NCBI GenBank assembly: GCA_030550175.1
Contig: JAUQPW010000002.1
Span: 2,407 to 66,406, forward strand
DNA length: 64,000 nt
From: a bacterium
GTDB lineage: Bacteria; Moduliflexota; Moduliflexia; Moduliflexales; JAUQPW01
Reading direction: 5' to 3'
Shown here: piece by piece, positions 31,145 to 38,847 of the stretch
Position numbering within the stretch: position 1 is the stretch's first letter
Layout of the letters: each line of letters opens with the position of its first letter
Translations under genes and position numbers: made by a program
Notes under the pieces: generated by a model
What the model was told of the DNA's origin: nothing
Database searches by the model: none
What the model saw: only the letters and a program-made list of their open reading frames with translations

Positions 31145-31669
31145 CTACATGGCAGGTGATTCAATTTTTTCAAGGATCAGGGTAAATGGAGCCCTCTCTC
31201 CTTTTATCTCCACTTTAGCTGTAATCGTCGCTTCTTTTCCGGTGCCCAGGGCTTTAAGTTGGTTGAGGACTTCGTTCTGTGCCAGCAGAAAAATTTGATT
31301 ACCGCCACTGACCTTAAAGGCCGGATATCCTTTCTCTTCGGTCAGGCTTCCCCTGGCGATAAGGGTGATCTCATCTACGCCAAACCCGGCTGCGTCCATG
31401 GCTTTTGCCAGTTGGTTAGGATCCAAAGAGGCTCCTTCCTTGAAGGTAACCACCGTCAAACCGGCTTTCCAATCGGTCTCAGATTTCTTAACGCCTTCCA
31501 GGCGTCCTACGGATTTGTCAATCCCGTAAGCTCAGAATACACACCTCAAAGTTCCCTTGACTTTAATAACAGCCTTTTCAATTTCGGCCACGGTTGCCTT
31601 AGGAATGAAGGCAGCTATGAGAGCAAAGATTAATAAAAAGCTTAATGAAATTCTTTTTAAATCTTTCAT
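31145..31669 (-). CDS. Selenocysteine-containing exported HMA-like protein, second copy
   Basis: 174 residues with UGA at 31532-31534 as selenocysteine 46. Signal peptide (ISLSFLLIFALIAAFIPKAT, cleavage near VAE), then IEKAVIKVKGTLRCVFUAYG and IDKSVGRLEGVKKSETDWKA: the first strand, metal loop and helix of an HMA fold, with CxxU (Cys43, Sec46) in place of CxxC. The first half continues TVVTFKEGASLDPNQLAKAM and AAGFGVDEI, the usual HMA ending. The last 80 residues are a separate strand-rich domain. Start at 31669, next to GGGGGTG. Two hairpins follow the UGA. It is more divergent than the HMA gene at 28489-29049, so this is an independent example of the same replacement. Likely a periplasmic mercury carrier. 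Confidence 0.83.
31491..31528 (-). promoter_or_regulatory. SECIS-like hairpins of the second selenocysteine HMA gene
   Basis: Two hairpins lie after the UGA. The first, 31508-31528, pairs TACGG with CCGTA and ATT with AAT, with one bulged G. The second, 31491-31505, pairs ACGCC with GGCGT around TGGAA. The second has the more usual distance (26 bases). Confidence 0.45.
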
Positions 31670-31722
31670 GGGAACACCCCCTTTTTGAGTGTTTGCCGGC
31701 CAACGGGCCAATGACCTACCTC

Positions 31723-32559
31723 TTACTTCTCAGGAACCTCCATATCGAAATTGGCAATTTTCCTCTGTCCTCCTTGATTAATCCGGACGGCAATTCTCCA
31801 TTTGCCCTCCATGGAAAACTTCCCTTTTCCTATATACTGTCCTTCTCCGGCGGGTTCCGCCTTAAATCGCATCTCGTCCATGGTCATCCCGGGCATACTC
31901 AAATCCACTTGAACCTCTGCATCGGAGACAGGCTTCCCATCAGAGTTCTGCAAGATTACGTCAAAATGGACTTCCTGGTCTTTGATAGGTTTCGGATGGA
32001 TCTCCAGGGCTACCAGGAAATCCCCTACCTGGGTCGTTAAAGGAGGAGGAAGGGGGGTATAACCGAGTTTTGTCAAAGTGTGGGTGAGTTGTTGAACCGT
32101 CACCTTATCCTTTAGATAGTCTACAAACACCTCTTTTTTCTCGGCATTGACTAAGGCCTTTCTCACTCCCTCTATCTTCTCCAGGGCCGGTTTGATCTTA
32201 AGCTCATCTTCAGGTCCTTTGATATTCTCCACCTTCAAAGTAATCTCTGAAAAATTTTCTTCAGCTGGAAAGGCTTTAAATCCGGCCTGATCCACTGCCT
32301 GTATCATCTGTTCAGTGGTAACTTTTCCGGGTTCTGATTCCACATAGGCTTCGGCCTTCTCCAGGCTAACCTCTACTTTCTTCACCCCCTCTAACCCTTC
32401 CAGAGCTTTTTTAATCTTGGGCGGACATGATTCGCAGACCATGCCTTGGATTTTGAGAACTGTTTTTTGAAGCGGGACGTCCGCCGCAACCATATTCTGT
32501 AAAACAAAGGATCCTATTAAAAAGAGAATCAAAGCTGAAAAAATCCCCCTAGTTTTCAT
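31723..32559 (-). CDS. Exported HMA protein with C-terminal YtkA-like domain (cysteine version)
   Basis: 278 residues. Signal peptide (SALILFLIGSFVLQNMVAAD), then HMA domain 1 with TVLKIQGMVCESCPPKIKKA (Cys42, Cys45), HMA-like domain 2 without cysteines (about residues 98-170), and a C-terminal domain (about 180-275) with HFDVILQNSDGKPVSDAEVQ and LSMPGMTMDEMRF, the pattern of YtkA-like domains found in metal-related exported proteins. The first two domains align closely with the selenocysteine gene at 28489-29049 (LEGVKKVEVSLEKAEAYVE against LEGVKKAEVSLEKASAYVE). It starts 4 bases after merF ends and is surely in the same transcript. Probably a MerP-type periplasmic Hg(II) carrier. Confidence 0.86.
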   Translation of the reverse strand: MKTRGIFSALILFLIGSFVLQNMVAADVPLQKTVLKIQGMVCESCPPKIKKALEGLEGVKKVEVSLEKAEAYVESEPGKVTTEQMIQAVDQAGFKAFPAEENFSEITLKVENIKGPEDELKIKPALEKIEGVRKALVNAEKKEVFVDYLKDKVTVQQLTHTLTKLGYTPLPPPLTTQVGDFLVALEIHPKPIKDQEVHFDVILQNSDGKPVSDAEVQVDLSMPGMTMDEMRFKAEPAGEGQYIGKGKFSMEGKWRIAVRINQGGQRKIANFDMEVPEK

Positions 32560-32562
32560 CGG

Positions 32563-32802
32563 CTAAACCTCCTTAGGAATATTGGAATAGGCTAACTGTC
32601 TTTTTTTAATAACTGCATACACAGCCAGGATCACAAACACTCCCAGGGCCGGAATGAGAACATAGTCCAGGTAGCCTACTACGGTACTGAGCCCCACTAA
32701 GCCCAGGAAGACAACCAAAACCGGGGTAAAACAGCAGATAGCCGCAAGGATTGCTCCAATCATCCCCGTTTTCATGAGCCGATTACAGGTTTGTTCGGTC
32801 AT
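32563..32802 (-). CDS. merF: MerF-like mercury transporter
   Basis: 79 residues with two transmembrane helices. The first has AAICCFTPVLVVFLGLVG with the vicinal cysteines 23-24; the second is YVLIPALGVFVILAVYAVI, followed by a basic tail (KKRQ). This is the size and pattern of MerF, which takes Hg(II) from the periplasm into the cytoplasm. The ATG at 32802 overlaps the anti-sigma stop as ATGA, so translation is probably coupled. The MerF link to a sigma/anti-sigma pair fits a system in which mercury itself, or the damage it causes, turns on the factor. Confidence 0.85.
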   Translation of the reverse strand: MTEQTCNRLMKTGMIGAILAAICCFTPVLVVFLGLVGLSTVVGYLDYVLIPALGVFVILAVYAVIKKRQLAYSNIPKEV

Positions 32803-33728
32803 AAGGAAACCTCCCGGGTCCGGAACGCGATCCAATAGCCGGTAACTCCTCCGGCCATGGATCCCAACGCCGTCCCCAATATCCAGCCCACCAGCATCCC
32901 CAGGGTTAAAGGGCCACACTGAAGGAAAATTCCAGGTACCATCAAGAGCACAAAGACGATCCCGGTTAACACCCCATAACTGACAGGGCTCCCGGAGACT
33001 TTTCTTCCTTCAAAAGCAGCTACCATCAGCAAGGGAATCCAGGCATATAATCCTCCAAACAAAAAATAGAACCCGGTGATGGAAATTTTATCGGCGATCC
33101 CCTGCAAGCCGGGTTGGGTTAAACAGAATTTTATAACACTGTCAATGGGAACCAGCCAGGAGATAATCAGAGAAATGACAATGGAAACCAGCCCCACATA
33201 GGTAATACGGGCTAAGTCGACAGATCCAAAGACTTTATTAAGGCTTAAAGGGAAAATACTGTCTTCAGAAGCCACGCGATCTCCCCTCCTGGAAGCCAAC
33301 CAGAAAGCCAGGATGTAGAGGCCGGTCCAGAGTATACTGAAAGCCAGAATAAATTGAAGGGTGAGTGGTTCTGTGTAGGGACGATCCGCCGGGTTGCTTT
33401 TACTAACCAGAAGTAACACAGAAAGAACCGCGGTCAAGGTGCCATACACGATGTGGGAAAAGCCTCTAAAGTATCTCCACCCATCAGCTCTTCCTGTCCT
33501 TTTCGCATCGGCTAATTTCTGAACTTGAGCCAGGACGCTGTTCCGAAGCTCTTGGGATGGGACCACATCCTCCCATTTATCCAGCAGATCCCAGGTTCTC
33601 TGAAAGGCTTGAAGTTCTAAATTACAGGAGACACACTGGGCCAGATGTCTTTCTACTTCTCTCCTCTCTTCAGCTTCTAGCTCCCCGGCGATATAGGCGG
33701 GCAGTTGTTCAACGATGGAGTTACACAT
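32799..33728 (-). CDS. Zinc-finger (zf-HC2) anti-sigma factor, multi-pass membrane protein
   Basis: 309 residues. MCNSIVEQLPAYIAGELEAE and HLAQCVSCNLELQAF form the zinc-binding anti-sigma (ZAS) domain with the HxxxCxxC motif. Six or more hydrophobic helices follow, from FSHIVYGTLTAVLSVLLLVS to the glycine-rich end LGSMAGGVTGYWIAF. It should hold the sigma factor encoded just upstream at the membrane, and the thiols of the ZAS motif could be the mercury sensor, since thiophilic metals displace zinc. That mode is known for some ZAS proteins but is only inferred here. Its stop overlaps the merF start. Start at 33728, where the ZAS sequence begins; a codon at 33755 overlaps the sigma gene. Confidence 0.86.
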   Translation of the reverse strand: MCNSIVEQLPAYIAGELEAEERREVERHLAQCVSCNLELQAFQRTWDLLDKWEDVVPSQELRNSVLAQVQKLADAKRTGRADGWRYFRGFSHIVYGTLTAVLSVLLLVSKSNPADRPYTEPLTLQFILAFSILWTGLYILAFWLASRRGDRVASEDSIFPLSLNKVFGSVDLARITYVGLVSIVISLIISWLVPIDSVIKFCLTQPGLQGIADKISITGFYFLFGGLYAWIPLLMVAAFEGRKVSGSPVSYGVLTGIVFVLLMVPGIFLQCGPLTLGMLVGWILGTALGSMAGGVTGYWIAFRTREVSL

Positions 33729-33747
33729 GTTTATTTCACCTTCTTCT

Positions 33748-34311
33748 TTAGGCATACTCGGCTAATTGCTGCCTGAGGTTCTGATATGCTCTGAAAGCCT
33801 TTTGCTTCACAGAGCTTATCGAACATCCCAGGATTTGAGCGATTTGAGGATAACTGAGTCCTTGATATTTATGGAGGATCACCACCTCCCGCTGGCTTTC
33901 GGGAAGGGAGTCCAGGGCCTGTTTGATCTTTTCCACCAATTCCTGATCGGCCCTTGCCTGCTGAGGTGTGGCATTAGGGGTTGGAACTTCTTCTAAAATC
34001 TTCCACGTGGACTCTCCCATACGCTCCTCGACCGGTTCTCGTCCCCATTGTTTTCTATACACATTCCGGGCAATGGTATAGAGCCAGGCTGCAAAAGAAG
34101 CAGAACATCCGCCGCGAGTGGTCGGCTTATAGGACTTGCTGAATTGAAACACCCGAAGAAAGGTTTCTTGAAAAAGGTCTTTAGCTAACTCTTCATCTCC
34201 CAGGTAACGAAGGAAGTAATTGAAGATTTTTCGATCGTAGCGTTTGAATAATTCCTCAAAAGCAGCCTGATCCCCCCTCTGAACTTGAGACATGAGCTCT
34301 TCATCGGTCAT
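33748..34311 (-). CDS. ECF-family RNA polymerase sigma factor (mer island)
   Basis: 187 residues. Region 2: FEELFKRYDRKIFNYFLRYL, AKDLFQETFLRVFQF and the AAWLYTIARNVYRKQW helix. Region 4: LPESQREVVILHKYQGLSY and PQIAQILGCSISSVKQKAF, ending in a helix. The partner anti-sigma gene overlaps or nearly abuts it, the standard ECF arrangement. A promoter element at 34367-34390 lies about 40 bases upstream and matches another at 35408-35431, so self-activation is likely. It replaces the MerR regulator expected in a mer operon. The ATG at 34311 is preferred; a TTG 12 bases upstream is an alternative. It resembles the factor at 19587-20168 only generally. Confidence 0.93.
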   Translation of the reverse strand: MTDEELMSQVQRGDQAAFEELFKRYDRKIFNYFLRYLGDEELAKDLFQETFLRVFQFSKSYKPTTRGGCSASFAAWLYTIARNVYRKQWGREPVEERMGESTWKILEEVPTPNATPQQARADQELVEKIKQALDSLPESQREVVILHKYQGLSYPQIAQILGCSISSVKQKAFRAYQNLRQQLAEYA

Positions 34312-34366
34312 TTTATTAAACAAATGCCTTGTGACCCTTATTTTTTTACCTGTTCCATCTATAGAA

Positions 34367-34390
34367 ATCCTCGAAACGTGAAAACGGTTA
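34367..34390 (-). promoter_or_regulatory. ECF sigma-type promoter, class 2 (TAACC-N15-GGAT)
   Basis: Minus strand: ATAACCGTTTTC, then GGATTTCTATAG with 15 bases between AACC and GGAT. The element at 35408-35431 has the same boxes, spacing and flanks. Class 1 sites share the AACC position, so both classes are ECF-like. It sits just ahead of the sigma gene. Confidence 0.65.
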
Positions 34391-34487
34391 TGGTCCAGGA
34401 GAAAAAATTTTAAATTTTTTTAGTTCCGCAATTTAATTGCCTATCGTAATCGCCGCGGCATCCCAGAAGTGCCCTTCTTTCTCTCTG

Positions 34488-34910
34488 TTACCATTTTTTG
34501 TGTTTGGATTCAGACCACTTTTCTGCTCGAGCCATCTTGTGTAATTTTATCAAGTCCCAAATAACACCCAGGGTTAACACGGCCAGACCTGTAGAGAGAA
34601 AAACCCGGAAAATCCAGACATCCAAGGCTTCGTGGAAGGGGTAGAGAATCAGGCCGGAGCCAACCAGACCTGAGATGAAGGGAAGAGGGTGACGGTGACG
34701 GCGATAAGAGATCAAAAACCCGGCTAAAGTTGCTCCCAGGGAAGTATACAGGATCGGTAACGAAAAATTAGCGAGGGCCCCAAGGCTTAGAGCCGAAAGC
34801 CCCGATGCTAGATAAAGGAACGGTCCAAAACCGCAGCAACCCATGGCAAAGGCGGTAGAAAGATACGTTCCCATAATTCCCATCTTTTTCAAACAAAAGG
34901 GTTTTTGCAT
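34488..34910 (-). CDS. MerC-like mercury transporter
   Basis: 140 residues with four predicted helices. The first carries STAFAMGCCGFGPFLYLASG, with vicinal cysteines 25-26 and the GCCGFGP pattern of MerC/MerT-type transporters; GALANFSLPILYTSLGATLA, LPFISGLVGSGLILYPFHE and FLSTGLAVLTLGVIWDLIKL follow. A second cysteine pair typical of MerC is not seen, so it may be a MerC-related variant. It stands at the head of the mer island, upstream of the sigma gene by 164 bases, and after a class 2 promoter and the decayed metal-binding gene. The start is not well supported (no clear ribosome site); ATG at 34880 is possible. Confidence 0.68.
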   Translation of the reverse strand: MQKPFCLKKMGIMGTYLSTAFAMGCCGFGPFLYLASGLSALSLGALANFSLPILYTSLGATLAGFLISYRRHRHPLPFISGLVGSGLILYPFHEALDVWIFRVFLSTGLAVLTLGVIWDLIKLHKMARAEKWSESKHKKW

Positions 34911-34990
34911 TTTTTAATGCTTGGTCCTTGGACACCCTTCTCTCCAAGTTAAATCTCCGTTCGCATTTGCCTTTAGAAGCGTAGTCGCTT

Positions 34991-35292
34991 TTAAATCTCC
35001 TGAAGCTTGGTTTTACAGAACGGGCAATCCCCTGCTTCAAGCGCTGCGTAACCACAACTCGGACAAGCGATACGTTGCTGCCTTCAACTCCATCCCGTGT
35101 TCAGGACAAAAGCCCGGCTTATCAGTCCGCAGATGTCCCTTAGGACGCAATTAGGTAATGGAATTGTTCTCATTTGCTATAAAAGCCTTCTCACCGATCT
35201 GGTTGGACAGTTTAACGTCATGCCCGGGACCCAAGTTAACAGCCTTCACGGCAACGTGCAACCGCTGGAAGCATCCATCGTTTGCGGAGCAT
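34991..35292 (-). pseudogene. Remnant of a heavy-metal-binding zinc-ribbon gene
   Basis: An ATG at 35292 follows a strong AAGGAGG, but the frame soon stops. Other frames continue with plausible sequence: HVAVKAVNLGPGHDVKLSNQ, then after a TAA (35151-35153) LRTDKPGFCPEHGMELKAAT, and after a one-base shift CPSCGYAALEAGDCPFCKTK. Joined, they give a CxxC...CxxC metal-binding ribbon of the kind near copper and mercury genes. At least two shifts and one stop break it. A class 2 ECF promoter lies 116 bases upstream. It is a decayed gene or sequence with errors; non-genic DNA is a lesser possibility. Confidence 0.45.
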
Positions 35293-35407
35293 ATCCTCAA
35301 CCTCCTTCCTTAAATAAATTAAGAATATTCTGCTTAAGGCATGGATTTTTCATCCGTCGCTCTATTAAACCCATGTCAAAATGAAATTCCCCTTTTCATT
35401 TAGAGAA

Positions 35408-35431
35408 ATCCCAAAAGCAGGAAAATGGTTA
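35408..35431 (-). promoter_or_regulatory. ECF sigma-type promoter, class 2
   Basis: Minus strand: GTAACCATTTTC, then GGATTTCTCTAAAT, 15 bases between AACC and GGAT, as at 34367-34390. Directs transcription into the remnant metal-binding gene and the merC-like gene. The remaining 35432-35707 stretch shows no gene that I can support. Confidence 0.62.
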
Positions 35432-35707
35432 CGGTAGATAAAGAAAAAAATTAATTTTTTTGTTAACGAAGGGGAAGATCGTAGTCCTTTTGGATCTTTG
35501 GAGAATTTTCCATCCGGGATGGAATTCAACAATCTATTTTTATGGAAGATTAAAAACTGGATTTGCTTATCGGTTCCGTGGGTGTTAGTTTAGTAAAATA
35601 AGCTAACCTTTCTCAAGGGGAGGATCCGGCCCTGAAGGGCTCGGAGTACTCTGGGTTCAGACTCCGATTCGGTTTCTAAGGGCGGATCTAGAGGAGGAGG
35701 GATTACG

Positions 35708-36565
35708 GTGAGCCAGTTACTGGGTGCGCATATGTCGATATCGGAAGGGCTTTATAAAGCCTTTCTGCGGGGAAAAGAAGTGGGATGCACAACGATTCAG
35801 ATTTTTACGAAGAATTCCAATCAATGGAAAGTTAAAGATCTGACCGAGGAGGAGATCTTGAAGTTTAAGCAGGCCCAAAAAGAAACCGGGATTAGTCCGG
35901 TGGTGGCCCATGATTCCTACTTGATTAATTTGGGTTCTCCAGACCGGGAGCTTCTTCAGAAATCTCGAGAAGCTTTTCTTATTGAATTGAAGCGATGTGA
36001 TCAGTTGGATATCCCTTATCTGGTTATGCATCCCGGCTCCCATGTGGGAGCCGGAGAATCAGAAGGAATCAGACGCATTGCAGAATCTTTAAATTGGGCT
36101 TTGGAGAAAACCCCGGGATCTCGGGTGATGATTTTGTTGGAAAATACGGCGGGACAGGGAACTAATCTGGGTTATCGGTTTGAACATCTTGCCGAGATTT
36201 TGGAACGGGTGGAAGAGAAGCCTCGGTTTGGGGTTTGTCTGGATACTTGTCATCTTCTGGCAGCCGGTTATGATATTCGCACCGAACAGGGTTATCAAAG
36301 AACTTTACAGGAGTTCGATGGGATTGTGGGTTTATCCAGAGTCAAAGCCATCCACGTCAACGATTCTAAAAAAGGGCTGGGTTGCCGGGTGGATCGGCAC
36401 GAGCATATCGGGGAAGGGTGTTTAGGGCTGGAAGCCTTTCGATGCTTCCTGAAGGATGAACGCTTCAAAGAGGTCCCTAAGATTTTGGAGACTCCCAAGG
36501 ACAAAAAAAATGAAGCCGAATCAGACCGAAAAAATCTGAATCGGCTTCGGGAGTTACTTACTTAA
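35708..36565 (+). CDS. nfo: Endonuclease IV (AP endonuclease)
   Basis: 285 residues. DNA repair enzyme cutting 5' of abasic sites. TIM-barrel motifs in order: [36 protein letters not shown], the zinc-binding strands [65 protein letters not shown] and the final ILETPKD. The nine metal-liganding His, Glu and Asp residues expected for the trinuclear zinc site appear present. Start is the GTG at 35708 with AGGAGGG ahead. The 3' end overlaps the convergent dnaK gene by 8 bases. Confidence 0.95.
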   Translation: MSQLLGAHMSISEGLYKAFLRGKEVGCTTIQIFTKNSNQWKVKDLTEEEILKFKQAQKETGISPVVAHDSYLINLGSPDRELLQKSREAFLIELKRCDQLDIPYLVMHPGSHVGAGESEGIRRIAESLNWALEKTPGSRVMILLENTAGQGTNLGYRFEHLAEILERVEEKPRFGVCLDTCHLLAAGYDIRTEQGYQRTLQEFDGIVGLSRVKAIHVNDSKKGLGCRVDRHEHIGEGCLGLEAFRCFLKDERFKEVPKILETPKDKKNEAESDRKNLNRLRELLT

Positions 36566-38477
36566 TATCCTCGAACTCCGCATCTACTACGTTATCGCCA
36601 CCTTTAGATCCGCCGGTTGCCCCACCTGGGCCGGGTCCACTTTGGGTATATCCACCGGTTTGCTGTCCACCAGCCTGCCGATACATGGCTTCTGCGAGAC
36701 GATGAGAAGCCCGGGTCAGATTATCCTTAGCCTGCCGCATACGCGAAATATCACCGGATTCCAAGGCCCTTTTGGCTTCTGCCAGGGCATCTTCAATGGG
36801 TCTGATATCGCTTTCCGAAAGTTTGGCCCGGTTTTCATTAAGGAGTCTTTCGGTACTGTAAATAAGGGAGTCTGTCTGGTTTCGAACTTCTACCTCTTCC
36901 CGTTTTCTTCTGTCCTCCTCGGCATGGGCCTCGGCATCTTTTATCATTCTCTTGATTTCCTCGTCGGTTAAGCCGCTGGAAGAAGTAATGGTAATCTGCT
37001 GTTGTTTACCGGTAGCTAAATCCTTGGCCGAGACATTAACGATTCCGTTGGCATCGATATCGAAGGTCACCTCAATTTGGGGGACTCCTCTAGGAGCCGG
37101 AGGTATTCCTACCAGATGGAACCTTGCAAGAGTTCTATTATCCCGTGCCATTTCTCGTTCGCCCTGAACCACATGGATTTCTACGCTGGTTTGATTATCC
37201 GCCGCCGTTGTAAAAATCTCGCTTTTTCGGGTTGGAATGGTCGTATTCCGCTCGATAAGCCTTGTGGTCACACCACCCAAGGTCTCAATCCCCAGAGAGA
37301 GCGGAGTAACATCCAGGAGGAGAAGGTCTTTAACTTCTCCGACAAGAACTCCGGCCTGAATAGCAGCTCCCACCGCAACCACTTCATCCGGGTTAACCCC
37401 TTTATGCGGTTCTTTTCCAAAGAATTGTCTTACCATTTCCTGGATCTTTGGAATTCGCGTAGACCCTCCGACAAGAACCACTTCATCGATATCACTGGGT
37501 GCAAGGCCAGCATCCTTCAAAGCCCGTCGGGTAGGTTCTAGGGTTCTCTCCAGCAGATCGGCTACCATCTGTTCAAATTTAGCTCGGGTCAGCTTCATAT
37601 TAAGATGTTTGGGACCTGAAGCATCTGCTGTGATGAAAGGAAGATTAATTTCCGTTTCCATAACCGTGGAGAGATCCATCTTCGCTTTTTCTGCAGCTTC
37701 CTTGAGCCGTTGTAAAGCCATTCGATCTTTACTCAGATCAATGCCGTAATCTTTTTTGAATTCGCTGACCAACCAGTTAATAATCCTTTGATCCAGGTCA
37801 TCTCCACCCAAATGGGTATCTCCATTGGTAGACTTTACTTCGACTACCCCTTCTCCAACTTCCAGAATGGAGATATCAAAGGTTCCTCCTCCAAAATCGA
37901 AGACGGCTATGGTTTCATCTTTCTTTTTATCCAGTCCATAGGCTAAAGCTGCCGCGGTAGGCTCATTGACAATCCGAAGGACATCGAGACCTGCAATTTT
38001 ACCGGCATCTTTGGTCGCCTGTCGTTGACTATCGTTGAAATAAGCCGGTACGGTGATAACCGCCTGGGTTACCTTTTGTCCCAGATAATCCTCCGCTGCC
38101 TGTTTCAGTTTCTGCAAGATCATGGCGGAAATCTCCGGTGGGGAGTACTGCTTACCCATAATTTCAACCCGGGCATCCCCGTTGGGAGCTCTCACCACTT
38201 TATAGGGGACCATTTTAATTTCTTCGGTTACTTCTTCGTACCGCCGTCCCATGAACCGTTTGATAGAGAAGACCGTATTTTCAGGGTTTGTAATGGCCTG
38301 ATTCTTTGCAATCCGTCCTACCAACCGCTCACCATCTTTTGTAAAAGCTACTACAGATGGGGTTAACCGGCTCCCTTCCTGATTAACGATAACCGTAGGC
38401 TCGCCACCTTCCATAATAGCAACTACGGAGTTCGTCGTTCCTAAATCGATTCCTATAACTTTGCTACTGCTAGCCAT
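36558..38477 (-). CDS. dnaK: Chaperone DnaK (Hsp70)
   Basis: 639 residues, normal length. Hsp70 folds proteins with ATP. The ATPase domain has [45 protein letters not shown] and [14 protein letters not shown]; the linker [19 protein letters not shown] leads to the substrate domain, and the C-terminal lid ends with a Gly-rich tail and DAEFEDIK. No dnaJ or grpE is next to it. A sigma-70-type promoter lies about 120 bases upstream (38601-38629). Start at 38477 with AAGGAGG upstream. It converges with nfo. Confidence 0.97.
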   Translation of the reverse strand: MASSSKVIGIDLGTTNSVVAIMEGGEPTVIVNQEGSRLTPSVVAFTKDGERLVGRIAKNQAITNPENTVFSIKRFMGRRYEEVTEEIKMVPYKVVRAPNGDARVEIMGKQYSPPEISAMILQKLKQAAEDYLGQKVTQAVITVPAYFNDSQRQATKDAGKIAGLDVLRIVNEPTAAALAYGLDKKKDETIAVFDFGGGTFDISILEVGEGVVEVKSTNGDTHLGGDDLDQRIINWLVSEFKKDYGIDLSKDRMALQRLKEAAEKAKMDLSTVMETEINLPFITADASGPKHLNMKLTRAKFEQMVADLLERTLEPTRRALKDAGLAPSDIDEVVLVGGSTRIPKIQEMVRQFFGKEPHKGVNPDEVVAVGAAIQAGVLVGEVKDLLLLDVTPLSLGIETLGGVTTRLIERNTTIPTRKSEIFTTAADNQTSVEIHVVQGEREMARDNRTLARFHLVGIPPAPRGVPQIEVTFDIDANGIVNVSAKDLATGKQQQITITSSSGLTDEEIKRMIKDAEAHAEEDRRKREEVEVRNQTDSLIYSTERLLNENRAKLSESDIRPIEDALAEAKRALESGDISRMRQAKDNLTRASHRLAEAMYRQAGGQQTGGYTQSGPGPGGATGGSKGGDNVVDAEFEDIK

Positions 38478-38847
38478 GAATAACCTCCTTCCCCGTTTTT
38501 ACTCGGTGGAAAACTGTTTAGGTGTTTCTCTGAAATGGAAGTATTGGATCCAAAACCTTCCTACCCTAAAACTTTTGACAATTAATATGATTACAACCTT
38601 AATATAATAATTGAGTCTCTTTTTGTCAATGTTTTAAAGGTAAAACTTCCTCCCCCGGATCTCTCAAACGGAAAACCAGAATTTGCCTTTATCTTTTATG
38701 TTTTACTCTTGACAAACTATAAAATTTCTGATACTTAGCGGAAAATAACCTACTCCAAAGCCAGAAAACCTCTGTAGCAAGGGAGATATGACTTTAAGTG
38801 AACTCCCTTGACGACAGAAACCCGTAGATTAACCCGTGAGGACCCAT
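38478..38847. other. Intergenic region between dnaK and the vWA gene, 370 bases
   Basis: Divergent promoter region. It holds the dnaK promoter at 38601-38629. A TTGACA on the plus strand at 38709, followed 17 bases later by TACTTA, could serve the vWA gene. No CIRCE element or gene seen. Confidence 0.5.
38601..38629 (-). promoter_or_regulatory. Sigma-70-type promoter of dnaK
   Basis: Minus strand TTGACA (38624-38629), 17-base spacer, TATATT (38601-38606). A near-consensus match, ideal spacing, about 120 bases ahead of dnaK. Confidence 0.7.

Noticed and set aside
35065..35095. In-frame TGA just before the CPSCG ribbon as selenocysteine
   Set aside because: The upstream residues in that frame are meaningless, whereas a one-base shift gives FCPEHGMELKAATYR joined to CPSCG.
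35580..35700. A tRNA-like stretch (GGGTTCAGACTCC resembling a T arm) ahead of nfo, considered as selC
   Set aside because: No matching acceptor stem, D arm or anticodon arm could be folded.
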